Source: Liopterus haemorrhoidalis (lineage: Eukaryota; Arthropoda; Insecta; Coleoptera; Dytiscidae). From it: a DNA stretch of 64,000 nucleotides. The notes beneath the pieces were generated by a model. It was given only the letters and a program-made list of their open reading frames with translations. It did no database searches and was not told where the DNA came from. The translations under genes were made by a program, and so were the position numbers. Shown one piece after another: positions 53,785 through 64,000 of this stretch. Where the stretch lies: NCBI GenBank assembly GCA_963971575.1, contig OZ020616.1:14849575-14913574 (forward strand). Direction: 5' to 3'. The stretch's first letter is position 1; each line of letters starts with the position of its first letter.

Positions 53785-54466
53785 CTACCACCATGACAAC
53801 CCACCTGCCCATTCCAATGACAGTGTAACTCGAAAACTAGAAGAATTTTAATCTGAAATAGTCATCCATCTTATTCGCCAGACCTGGCACTCTCCGACTT
53901 ATATCTCTTTCCAAATATTTTAGGCTTGTACGTAAATATCTAACTGGAACGAGATTTCCGATGAAAGAGGAGGTCATAATCTCTGTAAACGATTATTTTG
54001 AGAGTATCGAAACAAAAAATCACTCTAAGGAGTGCATACAGATACTCCAGCTAGGGGTCTTCACAGGCTCGGGCTTGGCCCGTGGGCCCAGGCCCGACCC
54101 GGCTCGGGGGCCGGGGTCGGACCGACTGACATGTATTATATTCGGGCTCGGGCCGGATAAAAACAATAATACCTTTAAATAATATATTTTTAAACCTTTG
54201 TTAAAAAAATATATATTTTTTTAAATTTCTAGTTTTATAATTATTACAATTATAAGCAATTTTTGTATCATAATATTTTTTTAAAGAGCGGAATTAAAAT
54301 TTTTGTCGGGTTCGGGCCAGGTAGATGCAATAATTGTATTAATACTTCCGGGCTCGGGCCGGGCCGGGCCGGGTAAAGGTGGTCCAAAATAGGCCCGTGC
54401 AGACCTCTAACTCCAGCATCGCAGGACTAAGTGTATAGAATGGCGAGATGATAATGTAGAGAAATA
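53785..54466 (+). pseudogene. mariner transposase C-terminal remnant, split by a hAT MITE
   Basis: HHDNPPAHSNDSVTRKLEEF (second Asp), IHL..PDLALSDLYLFPNIL (third Asp region), RMKEEVIISVNDYFESIETK and KECIQILQ; after the insert it continues RRTKCIEWRDDNVEK and stop. 'LQHRWTKCI…GDYVEK' is the mariner C terminus. Different from the other mariner lineages. Frameshifts at 53850-53950. Confidence 0.8.
54052..54409. mobile_element. GC-rich hAT-like MITE with 8-bp TSD
   Basis: actccagc lies at 54044-54051 and 54410-54417. Ends TAGGGGTCTTCACAGGCTCG and, inward from the right, TAGAGGTCTGCACGGGCC. CGGGCTCGGGCC repeats flank an AT-rich centre. The target is the mariner codons for ILQHR, giving an independent check on the boundaries. 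Confidence 0.93.
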
Positions 54467-54508
54467 AAAATTAGGTCGTGATGCTCGGGATGATTTGTCC
54501 GATTTTTT

Positions 54509-55215
54509 AGGCATAAACAAGAAATTCTAGACACCCCTATATGCTTTGACCGATATGAATGATATTTTGCAGATTTATTCTCTAAAAATCTACAAATATA
54601 ATTCCATATAGAAATGTCTAGGCTTCCGTAGGCATAAACAAAAAACTCTAGACACTCCTATACCCCATGATCGTTATGAAAAATATTTTGCAGATTTATT
54701 TTCTAAGATTCTGCGGATAAAATAACATATAGAAATGTCTAGGGTTTCGTAGGCAAGAAACTCTTAGACACTCCTATATCCTTTGACTGATATCAATAAT
54801 ATTTTGCAGATTTATTCCCTAAGATTCTAAGAATATAATTACATACAGAAATGTCTAGGGTTTCGTAGGCATAAACAAGAAACTCTAGACACTGCTATAT
54901 CCGTTGACAAATATGAACAATATTTTGTAGGCTTATTTTCTAAGAATCTATGAATATAATTCCATTCATAAATGTCTAGGCTTTAATAAGAATAAACAAG
55001 AAACTCTAGACACTCCTATATCCTATGATCGATATGAAAAATATTTTATAGATTTATTGTCTAAGATTCTGCGGATACAATAACATATAGAAATGTCTAG
55101 GGTTTCGTAGACAAGAAACTCTAGACACTCCTATATCATTTGACTGATATCAACAATATTTTGCAGATTTATTCCCTAAGAAACTACGAATTTAATTACA
55201 TACAGAAATTTTTAG
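54509..55215. repeat. satellite block: six ~119-bp units in two trimers
   Basis: Units start at 54509, 54630, 54751, 54867, 54989 and 55109 with an AGGCATAAACAAGAAACTCT-like word and end with GAAATGTCTAGG..T.CGT. Units 1 and 4, 2 and 5 (both with ATTCTGCGGATA), and 3 and 6 (both with CTTTGACTGATATCAA / CATTTGACTGATATCAA) are closest to each other, so the repeat period is a trimer of about 358 bp. Confidence 0.85.
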
Positions 55216-56409
55216 TCGAACCGTCACACTGACCACGTGGCTTTCATATCTATGACCGGCGGTTTAGAAACGGAGAACTTACCTTCTCTGCCCCTTATAC
55301 GCCTATCTTGGCGTTGGGAACCTATTTTATTTATTTTTAGTTTTAACAATATAAATGTAATGCACTGAGTAAAAATGAATCTTTTTCCCATCTTAAAATG
55401 TTTATGTATAATTCGGAATAATACTTATTATTTGTCCAGTTTTTAATAATGGGCGAAGAGTTGATTCAATTTGAATTGGATGGAGTTAAGACGTATGGCT
55501 AGAGAAATAAATCAGAGGCGTCGAGCAAGTTCCAAATTAAGGTAATGATGTGTTTACCAACAAAGTTGGCAACGAGTGTACTAGTTACATTAATAAAAAA
55601 TACTTTTTGTTTCCTTCGCACTACTTTTAATAGCGTCCTTGTGTAACAGAAAAACCTATGAAATACGGGCACGTCAGCTAGTATTTAATATTATGTTTAA
55701 GTACAAAGTTATAACTCCGTGGTAAGTCACTTGGCAGCAGTTCACGTCAATGGGGATTCAATTTAAAAAATATTTTCCCTGTTTCTTAACAGTTTTCCCA
55801 TGGAGTCACGACAGCTCTTCCATATAAAGTGATTTTTAATATGATTTGAAAAACTTGAATAATTTTATGATAAAATTTTGCTAATGGTCTGTGAAAATAT
55901 TGAATTCACGCAAGGCCGCATCTCAAATTATCTGAACTTTCTTATAAAATTATAATTGAAATAATTCAAAATTTCGCAAATGGGATAATAAAATTGAGAT
56001 TTTCTAATTTATACTTTGAATTATAACAATAGTGTTAGTTCACATGGAGGAAAGTGATAGTGTACTTTCATTTTTTATGTTATTAATTATGTGTTAACTA
56101 CGTACGAAGCAGTATGTAAATTTAGATACTAGAGCGTTTTTCTGCTTCGTTAAGGATTAATACGGGGCAAAAAATACGCTCCATTGTCTTGAAATAATTT
56201 AACAGCAGGTTTAAATAAGCGAAATGCGCGTGTTGTACAATACCTGGTAAGTAGATAGAAGGAGTAACGACTAGAAACGATGAACCTGTCATTTAAGAGT
56301 TGTCTGCAGTTGAGTTTGTTTCGCTTTTTTAGCAAGATATTTTGTTCGAAGTATATAGCGGTTTTCGCAATTCGATGTAAATCATAGCTAAATTATGGCT
56401 TTATTAATA
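55216..56409. other. no supported gene
   Basis: At 55245-55330 lies a copy of the short block also found near 1985-2050 (GGCGGTTTAGAAACGGAGAA, ACCTTCTCTGCCCCTTATAC). The reading MGEELIQFELDGVKTYG at 55449 is short and unassigned. Confidence 0.3.
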
Positions 56410-57220
56410 ATGCCTTTTTAGGTTTTTGTAGGTATGGCCACCAAAAAACCCTTATAACGTCACTCATGTGTCTGTCTGTCTGTCCGATAGAAATTGTGGC
56501 CAAACGGTTTAATATAGAAAGTTGAAATTTGGCATGCTTACACAACTCTTTGATCCACATACATATAGGAAAATACTGAGAGTCCAAAAAACACATCCCG
56601 AGATAAATATAAAGAAATATGTATTTAATAAAAAACAAATATTTTTAATTTTTTTTTTTAGTAGCGTATCAAATACTACCTCTTAATGCATATTTCAAGC
56701 AAATTTTTATCAACAAGAAAATTTTTATTTTGGGAAAATATTTTTTTTTATTTTTCGATTTTCGCTAAAAGTATGTCAAAAATATTTTGTCCCTCGCCCT
56801 ATCTCCCAAAGGGGTTGATCTAAAAATCTGAAAAATTCTCCATAATTTACATTGATGGGAAACGGAATAGTTCAACAGGATTTTTTGATCAGGTTAGTAT
56901 TTCGAAAAATAAAGATTTCTGTGTCAAATATATATATATATATATATACAAAACTAATCCATTCCTTAATCTACGTCTTAAGAGTTTTCTTTTGCTATCA
57001 CACAATACATTTCAAAAAAATAATATATATATATATATATACAAAACTAATTCATTCCTTAATCTACGTCTTAAGAGTTTTCTTTTGCTATCATACAATA
57101 AATTTCAAAAAAATAATATATATATACACACAAAACTAATTCATTCCTTAATCTACGTCTTAAGAGTTTTCTTTTGCTATCACACAATAAAGTTCAAAAA
57201 AATAATATATATAGATATAT

Positions 57221-57287
<67 letters not shown>

Positions 57288-57500
57288 CTATTTTTTTGAA
57301 ATTTATTGTGTGATAGCAAAAGAAAACTCTTAAGACGTAGATTAAGGAATGAATTAGTTTTTGAGAATTTTTAATTTTGGCAATTTAAAAAGGCAAAGGG
57401 GTTAAACTAAAAATCTCAAAAAATTCTAAGTTATGTACATTGATCTAAATCGGAAACGTACGAGGGAAATTTTGGAATCAGACTTTTTGGAAAATATTGT
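56410..57500 (-). repeat. interspersed repeat family B with AT-microsatellite tandem units
   Basis: TTTTTGTAGGTATGGCCACC, a TGTCTGTC tract, GCCAAACGGTTTAATATAGA and 'CTATCTCCCAAAGGGGTTGA' follow family B on the minus strand. At 56948, 57041 and 57130 a 90-bp unit (ACAAAACTAATTCATTCCTT, TACGTCTTAAGAGTTTTC) repeats, separated by (TA)n. After about 80 bp of (AT)n the unit returns inverted at 57290-57362. Confidence 0.75.
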
Positions 57501-57687
57501 AGTTTTTGTGTTTTTGATAAATTTAATTGTTATTTTAATTCATGTCATGGATTTTTTGTATTTATGGCTAAGGTAGTATATGTCTTCTTTTAAAATTAAA
57601 AATATAATATTTTTCTTTTAACAGCTGAGAATCGAGTTCATGTGTGTCGGTAGAAGGCTCAGCCTACTATTACGTCATGTTCTATAT

Positions 57688-58034
57688 CAGCGGTTCCCAA
57701 ACTTTTTCTACCGCGACCCGGTACGAGGTTTTAAAATTTTTCGCGACCCACCTTATGAAAAAAATCATTTATTTACAAAACAGATTTTATTTTAAAGCAG
57801 TAGCTTTATAGTAATAAAGAGTAATAAATAGTAATAAAGAGTATAGTATAGTAATAAGGAATATAGTATAGTAATAAAGAACACAAATACACACTATTCT
57901 AGTGATTAACTGACGTAAAAAAAATAATATGTACAAAAAAAATCTTTTTTGTGTTTTTACATTTTTTTTCGCGACCCGGCAAAATTTTCCTGCGACCCGG
58001 TGCCGGGTCGCGACCCACACTTTGGGAAACGCTG
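57688..58034. mobile_element. hAT MITE with perfect TSD
   Basis: CAGCGGTTCCCAAACTTTTT and, inward from the right, CAGCGTTTCCCAAAGTGTGG; ttctatat duplicated at 57680-57687 and 58035-58042. CGCGACCCGG blocks near both ends. 347 bp, non-coding. Confidence 0.93.
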
Positions 58035-58042
58035 TTCTATAT

Positions 58043-58738
58043 GAACCTATTGTTCGAAATATTTTAGTTTTTTGTTTTTAAGGTATCAAAAAATAATAAA
58101 TCATCTATAATAGTGAAATACCTATAACTCAAATAACACATTGTAACAAATTGTAAAATTGAAAAAAACTAAGCCATTTATCATTGAAGAAATATATTAT
58201 TTCTTATTAATTTACTGAAGATTTACTTAGATACAAAACAAATGCACATAAAATCACTGGTATTTTCTAATTTAAATTTTCTTGTGACAAAATTTTCGGA
58301 AATTATTAAAATTTAGTAAAAAATTAAATGAAAGCTCTTAGTACTCAAATAACGGATAAGAATGATTATAAAACAGCTTTTGTTTTTTATGAGATTATAG
58401 GAAAAATATTGCCCTAGACATCCACCATTCTGTTAGCTTCTTACACTTATTAAATACCCACAAAACCCTGAAATATTTTTTGAAATTCACACTTCACATA
58501 CATTTTTTTCAAGTAAAGTTATTGTTGGAGGAATAAAACTAAAACAATTTATAAAATTTCCTATATAAAAAACATTACTTAAAAAATACACGTTTTATTA
58601 GTTCTTAACAAGAAGTTTGAAGAATACGAATGAATGATGAAAATTTCTGGGAAAAGAATGGAAAAGTAAGTCATATCGATACTTTCCCACGCTAAATTGT
58701 GCGCTCCTTGCTAATAAATAATCGGAGGTCGGATAATC
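58043..58738. other. no supported gene
   Basis: Contains a family A end fragment at 58440-58510 (ACCCACAAAACCCTGAAATA, TTCACACTTCACAT). Confidence 0.35.
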
Positions 58739-59031
58739 GAGATGGCAATGTAAATTAATTAATCGATTAATTAATCATTTGATTAATCGCAATGTTTTAA
58801 TCAATTTTCGATTAAATTGGTAAAAAATAATCGATTGATTATGAAATTTAAAAAAAAAAACATATGCACTGGCCTACAAACAAAAATAACTGTCTTAACG
58901 TTGTATTTTAAAGGCTGATAAAAATATTAAACCGGTTTATTAGAAAACTATAAGTAATGGAAGGTAATACAATGTCTGCATAAACAAATATTTTTTGTTG
59001 CTAATTAAACAGGCTGTAACAATAAATAATG

Positions 59032-59209
59032 TGTGTGGATGTGGAGTAGTCGTGTCCGTAGATACTAATGGAAGAAGGAGGTTGTACGGGTTACGGACAG
59101 CAATGAAAACTAATCAAATCAGCTGACAAGTTTCGAATAAGTTTTATTCTTCATCGGAGCTACAATAGGATAATTAATATAAGTGTAAATAACAATAGAA
59201 TGTAATGTT
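59032..59209 (-). mobile_element. solo Penelope-like 3' fragment with 13-bp TSD
   Basis: acaataaataatg is duplicated exactly at 59019-59031 and 59210-59222, and the homologous Tc1 sequence at 8710 has no insert. The 178 bp hold only the PLE 3' region with a hammerhead-like motif, so it is a severely 5'-truncated insertion. Confidence 0.88.
59117..59164 (-). ncRNA. hammerhead-ribozyme-like motif, second PLE copy
   Basis: On the minus strand: GTAGCT, CCGATGA (core CUGAUGA with one U-to-C change), A, stem II GAATAA/TTATTC with a 3-nt loop, GAAAC, TT, GTC, AGCTG. AGCT on both sides can pair as stem I, and stem III is the single C-G of GAAAC-TT-GTC, the minimal form known from Penelope elements. 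The core substitution may lower activity. Confidence 0.75.
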
Positions 59210-59262
59210 ACAATAAATAATGCCCGTTTGAACGAAGATTATATAATATGGCATATTAAGTA

Positions 59263-59675
59263 CAGGCTATTCCAAACGTTTAGGTTTTAGAACAACTAAA
59301 TGGTAATTTCGTTCTTTTAGGTTGTCACGAGAAGGGACCTTGCTTGGGTTATTTTATGTTTTACGGTGGTATGTAAAAATTTTAAACTTCAATAGTGAAA
59401 CTATGGAAACGAATGACATTTATTAAAAATTTTCATACATTTTTACGTATTTTGAAGACAAAAAAAAATAAGTAAATGGGGAATTTTTTTTTAAGAATGA
59501 CAAAAAATTAAAATGCAGTGAAAATGACATTTTATAATGACAATCGATTTAATCTAGAATTTGCAATGTCAGTATGATTTACGAAGCTTAAACAAAATGA
59601 CCAAAAGTCCGAATTAATATATAAAAATTACTAAATTTCAAAATCTAGTTCCGCCTAAACGTTTCGAATAGCCTA
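59263..59675. mobile_element. MITE 'CAGGCTATTCCAAACG' family, complete copy
   Basis: CAGGCTATTCCAAACGTTTA and inverse TAAACGTTTCGAATAGCCTA, flanked by TA; 413 bp. Internal TCACGAGAAGGGACCTTGCT is shared with the CAGTCTGTTCC copies, so the two are subfamilies. Confidence 0.9.
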
Positions 59676-60148
59676 TACATAATTCATGTTAAAATAAAAA
59701 ATTTCCATTAATTACCCATCTTAAAGATTTCTAAACTCAGACTACTAGTCTTTTTTTGTGAAATAAAATTAAAATGTTGTACGAACTTCGCCATTATATG
59801 AAGATAGCCGCAGTATTGGAATATCGCTGATATTTTGGATGTAGCTAAAAATTCTATTAATTACGCTACAAAGTGTCATCAGCGAACTGGCCTCTACATA
59901 AAAAGCCTGGTTCCAATCATCCACGAGCCACAAGCGACTAATTTCTTACCCTAATTATTCTGCGCGATCGTGACTGTTCACGAAAAAGAAGGCAAAGTCA
60001 TCTACCGACCTGTGTTTTAACGATACAATTAAGTAATTAATAATAATAAATTAATCGATTAATTACTAATTAATCGAAACCAAAAATACTATATGATTAA
60101 TCAATTAACTGAAACAAAATAATCATTCAATTAATCGTTGCCATCCAG

Positions 60149-61379
60149 ACTACTGTATTAGAACTGCTCTAAATTTTCATTGATTATCTTAATTTAGTTG
60201 GTTTATTCAACAACAAAAAAAAAAAACAGTATAAAAAAGTTTCTTAACATATTTTTCATCGTAGACAATTCCCTTAAAAAATTAGCCAAGCCTGTAATGT
60301 AGGGTAGTTTGGTGGTTAAAACAAACTCTAACTTAACATTGTAATAAATAAATCTCTTGTTTTGTAGACCATTAAAAACAAGTCTGCTCTTGAGTTAGTT
60401 TTAGTTGTACTTTCAAATGACGAGTAACTTTACGCTTTGTGGACATTGGCCAACTGAGACGAGGATTTTTATTGTTGGCAGAACTGACAAGTGCTGGATT
60501 AGTTTGAATTTTTTTATTTTTAATAGTTGGCTTTATTGCACAGTGTAGACAATTTTTTCAACTTAAGACATTTTTTACTACTTGAAAAAATCGAATAAAA
60601 TTATTATTCTATTTAACTGAGACTAGATGACGTGCACTGTAGTTACTACGTTTTTTGTTATGTACTTTTTTGCTCTTAAATAAATAATAAGTAAGATATT
60701 TCAAGTTCTTCAAAGCCATTCAAATATTCATCTTATTCTAAGCATATTTATTATAAACATTTTTGTTATAAAGTAAATAATAAGAGGCAGATTTCAAGCT
60801 TATAGCTGTGCTCCCAATAGCTCCCCAGATATTAATCTTATTAAAAGATGTATCGAAAATAATATATTTTTCAGCCAACCATATCAAAAACAATTATTTT
60901 TAATAGACAAAACGTAAATCTTTTTCGGCCTAGGCCGATTCGCTTACTTTATACTCGCTCGATGTCAACGCCATCTACGATAGTGATGTTTGTTCAATAA
61001 CAAGCGAATGTTTCAAATTATGTAGCTAATTAAAATAAGTTTAAATTGTCAATTTAAAATACTTTTAGTCTCCCAAAAAATATAATGTGCACCTTTTCCA
61101 AAAAGTTCTTTTCTGTCCTCATCTGTTTAAAGGCCTCGGCTCTCAAAAAAGATCCACTTTTTGGCCATGGTACACTAATAACTATTATCAACAACCATCA
61201 AATAATGAATACATTATCCAACTGTAAATGAATAAATCTGCTCATATTACACGCTTGTATAATGGTACGCGCATGCGTGCTCAGCCGTGAATAATGAACG
61301 TTTTATACAGAGCAAACGAACGAGCTTAAATGTATTGAATTATGCAAACTAGAACTCAATAGTTTTAAAGCAAACAACT
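60149..61379. other. no supported feature
   Basis: AT-rich; nothing recognised on either strand. Confidence 0.3.
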
Positions 61380-62690
61380 TTTTTTTCCCTTTTATTTGTT
61401 GGCTTTAGCTGCTTTGGCTATTAGCCATGTATAAATACAGAGATTACTATATTTTAAAAATTACATTTATAATTTGATATTTTCTGCTTTAATATAGATA
61501 TATATAATTTCATAAATGTCTAGAGAATTAGTAGCAAGAAGCGTTTGAATATTGGTAGGTAGGGATATTTTTTGAACAACTAAATTTTGTATGAATAAGT
61601 TACGATTACGAAAATGAATTGGGCATTCAAACAATAAATGGTTCGAATCACTGACAGACAAATTATCACACGGACAGAAAGGAGACGAAACCATGTTAAT
61701 TCTATGCAGGTGATATGGAAAGAAGTTGTGATTAAATCTAAGTTGAATAAGAGTGGATATAAAAGATCTGCTTTGGTGAGAAGAAAACCAAGGCTTTCTA
61801 GGAAGAAGTGGTTGAATTTGACCGTAGTATGATCCTTTGAGCTGTAGAGAATCTATGTATTCTTGTTGAACTTGGTCGTGTATGGAAGATTTGAAGATTG
61901 ACATAATTTCATTACTGTTTAGAGGAATATTTAAAAGGGAGCCATTTACAGCTGCTTCTTTGGCTAGAAGATCGACTTCGATGCTGAACTCAAAATCTGA
62001 GTGGCCTTTAATCCAGCATATTTTTATAATTTTACCACTGATCGTTAAGGCATTTAATAACATCATAAATTAATGAATAATTCTTTTTCTCAAATCCAGG
62101 GCAACTCTATTTTTGGACGACGCTTTTACAATCAGAAAAAAATATAAATTCATTATGAAAGTGATTCTTTAAGTATTCTAAACTCAACTTTATTGCCACC
62201 ATTTCCGCATTGTAGATAAACATTTTATCTGGCAATTTAAATTTTAGGCTAAAATTGCGCTGTGGATCTAAAACGGCGCAACCTACGCCATTGGTTGATT
62301 TTGATCCGTCAGTATATATATGGTGTGCATTTGGCCATTTAATTTTATCTTATCAAAAATTGATAGGTCATTTTCAGGATAATTTGAGGAAGATATCTGG
62401 ATCATATTATGATCAGCAATGAAATAATTATTTGGTAGTGAAAAACGAAATGGGTAAGAAAAGCAAGGAATATTATGGTTAAGAGCACGGAGTGGTGAGT
62501 GGTGAGATAGACTTAAAGTGCTTTCTATTATTAAGCGCATGTTTCTATTTCTCCAATAATTCGACGTTAGAACCTCTGTACAATATTGACCAATATGTAT
62601 AGGACGTTTGATCTGCATACGATGAAGTATAAATCTAAGCAAACAACTTACTATCGTTGTTTTCTGGATACTTGACAATTTGCATTGTTT
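61380..62690 (-). pseudogene. LINE 3' half with RNase H domain (I/R1-like group)
   Basis: From high to low: an open segment (62283-62678) with LRFILHRMQIKRPI and NIPCFSYPF, then YILTDQNQPMAGVGCAVLDP (RNase H start; Asp of the first motif), MFIYNAEMVAIKLSLEYLKN (Glu motif), FFSDCKSVV (second Asp), then after a frameshift KICWIKGHSDF..VDLLAKEA (last motif). The C terminus MVSSPFCPCDNLSVSDSNHL LFECP is the cysteine-histidine tail of RNase H-bearing LINEs. The 3' UTR ends with GGCTAATAGCCAAAGCAGCT. The reverse transcriptase is missing (5' truncation). Confidence 0.82.
61467..62066 (-). CDS. open C-terminal part of the LINE ORF2 (199 codons)
   Basis: The longest uninterrupted coding stretch of this LINE. 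Residues 10-40 hold the last RNase H motif (IKICWIKGHSDFEFSIEVD), residues 125-155 the C-x-C…H…C tail. The first Met is internal to the domain, so the true protein began far upstream. Confidence 0.75.
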   Translation of the reverse strand: MMLLNALTISGKIIKICWIKGHSDFEFSIEVDLLAKEAAVNGSLLNIPLNSNEIMSIFKSSIHDQVQQEYIDSLQLKGSYYGQIQPLLPRKPWFSSHQSRSFISTLIQLRFNHNFFPYHLHRINMVSSPFCPCDNLSVSDSNHLLFECPIHFRNRNLFIQNLVVQKISLPTNIQTLLATNSLDIYEIIYIYIKAENIKL

Positions 62691-62754
62691 TCATTGAAAG
62701 CATGATACTGCATTTTTTTCGTTCTATAATCTGGAACACAGTTATAATAGCCCA

Positions 62755-63300
62755 ACGAATAATTTTTTAAGGTTTTGTAGATATGACCAAAATATGCCCT
62801 TATATCGTCACTGTCTGTCTATCTGTACGGTAGAAATTGTGACGAAACGGCTGAATCTAAAGTTGAAATTTGGTATGCTTATATAAACATTATATAACAA
62901 TTGCATTGTTCCAGACAATGCAGTCGTTTGTTACGTCGTGTGACGTAACTGCATTGATTCGCCAACGCTAGTATACATTTTTTTGATCCACATATAAAAA
63001 AAAAAGCTATTGAGAGTTAAAAACACATCGTGGGAGTAATATAAAGAAATATATAATCAACGAAAAAAGAAATATGTTTTAAAAATTTTGAGTGGGGTAT
63101 TAAATGAAACACTTAATGCATAGATAAACCAACAAAGTTTTATTTTCGTAATATGTAATGTTATTTGGGATTCGCCAAAAATAAATCGAAAAACTTTTGT
63201 TTCTCACTCTATTTGGAAGGATGATCTAGATATCTGAAAAAACTCTCAATATTGTACTCAAAGTAGTCGATATCGACCCCAGTGATCAAAATAACATTGC
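62755..63300 (-). repeat. interspersed repeat family B, copy
   Basis: AAGGTTTTGTAGATATGACC, CGTCACTGTCTGTCTATCTG, AATTTGGTATGCTTATATAA, TTTTTTTGATCCACATATAA and TAATGCATAGATAAACCAAC follow family B. An extra block of about 85 bp (62889-62975) splits it. Confidence 0.7.
62916..62956. repeat. hairpin with GTTACGTC / GACGTAAC stem
   Basis: CAATGCAG..GTTACGTC, gtg-type loop, GACGTAAC, TGCATTG: two stacked stems within the extra block of the family B copy. Possibly the core of a tiny MITE. Confidence 0.6.
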
Positions 63301-63839
63301 TAGGGAACAATTCGAGTTTGGAAATCAAATTAGGAATCGATGGAAAAAGTCAATCAATAATCACTATTGTATTAGTGATTAAGCTAAACAGTTACACGAA
63401 AACATTTGAAATTTTTATGTCAAATAACTTCAAACAGATTCCGAATTATCTATATTGTATCATCTTTTATACAGGGTATTAGGAGGTCGGAAACTTCATA
63501 AGTGTATTTAAAAGCTTAATCAACATGAGCCCGCAAACCAACCGTTTCAAAGATATGAGCTATTTTTAAACAAAACAGTGTGTGGTGTTAAACTTGCTTT
63601 ATTTGAAATATTTTACAACAGGTGTTACCCATATCTCCCTTATATTCTAAGTCTGTGTTGAACAGACTTCTGCAACTATCTATGTATATTATTTTTATTA
63701 AGAAATAATTTTGTAATAACTTTTCTTTTGTTAAAAATATAAAAAAATCACAAGCGTATTTTTGAATGTCCCATGTAATAACATTATAATTTAAAATATA
63801 GGGGGTTGATAAAAAATCCAACAATTCCTGAAGGGATCG
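63301..63839. other. no supported feature
   Basis: AT-rich spacer; short overlapping frames only. Confidence 0.3.
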
Positions 63840-63925
63840 ATGGTCTAAAAAATTGATGTGAAGTGTGAATTTTCACACATTTCAGGGTTTTGCAGGTATT
63901 TAGTAAGTAAATGATGATTATTTGG
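63840..63925 (-). repeat. family A outer-end fragment
   Basis: GATGTGAAGTGTGAATTTTC, ACACATTTCAGGGTTTTGCA, GGTATTTAGTAAG match the outer end of the copy at 47670-47745, including the palindrome GTGTGAATTTTCACAC. Confidence 0.75.
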
Positions 63926-64000
63926 GATGCCAAAACAAATTTTATGTCAAAATATTTTTTTATGAATTTTAATTCGAATGCCTATTACCATTATTTAAGT

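Larger units (their letters stand above)
58908..60020 (+). pseudogene. Tc1-like element, copy 2, 5' part only
   Basis: Homologous to 8573-9080. Codons near 59815-60000 read IADILDVAKNSINYATKCHQ, RTGLY, then LIILRDRDCSRKRRQ, the helix-turn-helix and 'R.RP' part of a Tc1 transposase. A PLE fragment (59032-59209) and a MITE (59263-59675) are inserted in its 5' region. The catalytic part is missing. Confidence 0.65.
58739..60148. mobile_element. putative element with 'GATGGCAA' ends and TTAATCGATTAA repeats
   Basis: GAGATGGCAATGTAAATTAA at the left, and inward from the right TGGATGGCAACGATTAATTG; TTAATCGATTAATTA words lie next to both ends. A decayed Tc1-like copy fills most of the interior. No clear TSD, so it could be a palindromic MITE invaded by Tc1. 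Confidence 0.5.

Noticed and set aside
54509..55215. CRISPR-like array
   Set aside because: Units are repeats throughout, without unique spacers, in a eukaryotic transposon-rich context; it is a satellite.
57787..58020. 77-codon minus-strand frame
   Set aside because: It spans the whole hAT MITE and its inverted ends; composition is that of AT-rich non-coding DNA.
1..64000. Host protein-coding genes
   Set aside because: Every frame with recognisable domains belongs to a transposable element. No multi-exon host gene, conserved housekeeping domain or functional tRNA/rRNA gene was seen; introns of a large gene cannot be excluded.

Overview
The window is AT-rich eukaryotic DNA with no bacterial gene organisation and no operons. 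The mix of elements points to an arthropod, most likely an insect with a large, repeat-rich genome; a beetle is possible, but the sequence does not settle the order. I found no host gene I could support. Almost everything recognisable is a transposable element or its remains, usually broken by stops, frameshifts or later insertions. Many insertions carry readable target-site duplications (TSDs), so the order of events can often be read.

Region by region. 0-11 kb: a mariner remnant, three hAT elements, a THAP-domain element, a SINE, LINE scraps, a Tc1-like element and a mariner. 11-14 kb: a hAT-like element carrying a Tc1-like element with DD38E spacing. 15-21 kb: a TA-inserted element with an internal MITE, then one plus-strand LINE broken up by a Harbinger-like element (MADF remnant, itself carrying a MITE that carries a hAT MITE) and by an element with a THAP exon. 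21-25 kb: a minus-strand Jockey/CR1-like LINE broken by a Harbinger-type MITE and by a Penelope-like element that carries a hammerhead-ribozyme-like motif. 26-32 kb: RTE-like remains and a 4.3 kb Harbinger-like frame holding a hAT element, a palindromic MITE and a GC-rich tandem repeat. 33-37 kb: a second Tc1-like element invaded by a rosa-type (DD41D) mariner. 38-45 kb: a mariner invaded by a hAT element, a small rearranged LTR retrotransposon, and a hAT element invaded by a second rosa copy. 45-50 kb: two microsatellite-bearing repeat families (here A and B), including a 2.4 kb inverted pair. 50-58 kb: mariner pieces, a second THAP element with a perfect 8-bp TSD, a satellite block with trimeric higher-order structure, and family B with AT hairpins. 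58-64 kb: a nested Tc1/Penelope/MITE cluster and the RNase H end of a LINE.

The features do not form a pathway. They are independent mobile elements that used one another as landing sites. The points most worth following are the two hammerhead-like motifs in Penelope elements, the THAP elements with 8-bp TSDs and an internal palindrome, the paired Tc1-like elements with long DD38-39E spacing, the A-B-C/A-B-C satellite, and a cluster of heat-shock-element-like sites near 32.7 kb. All family assignments come from reading motifs; no database was searched.
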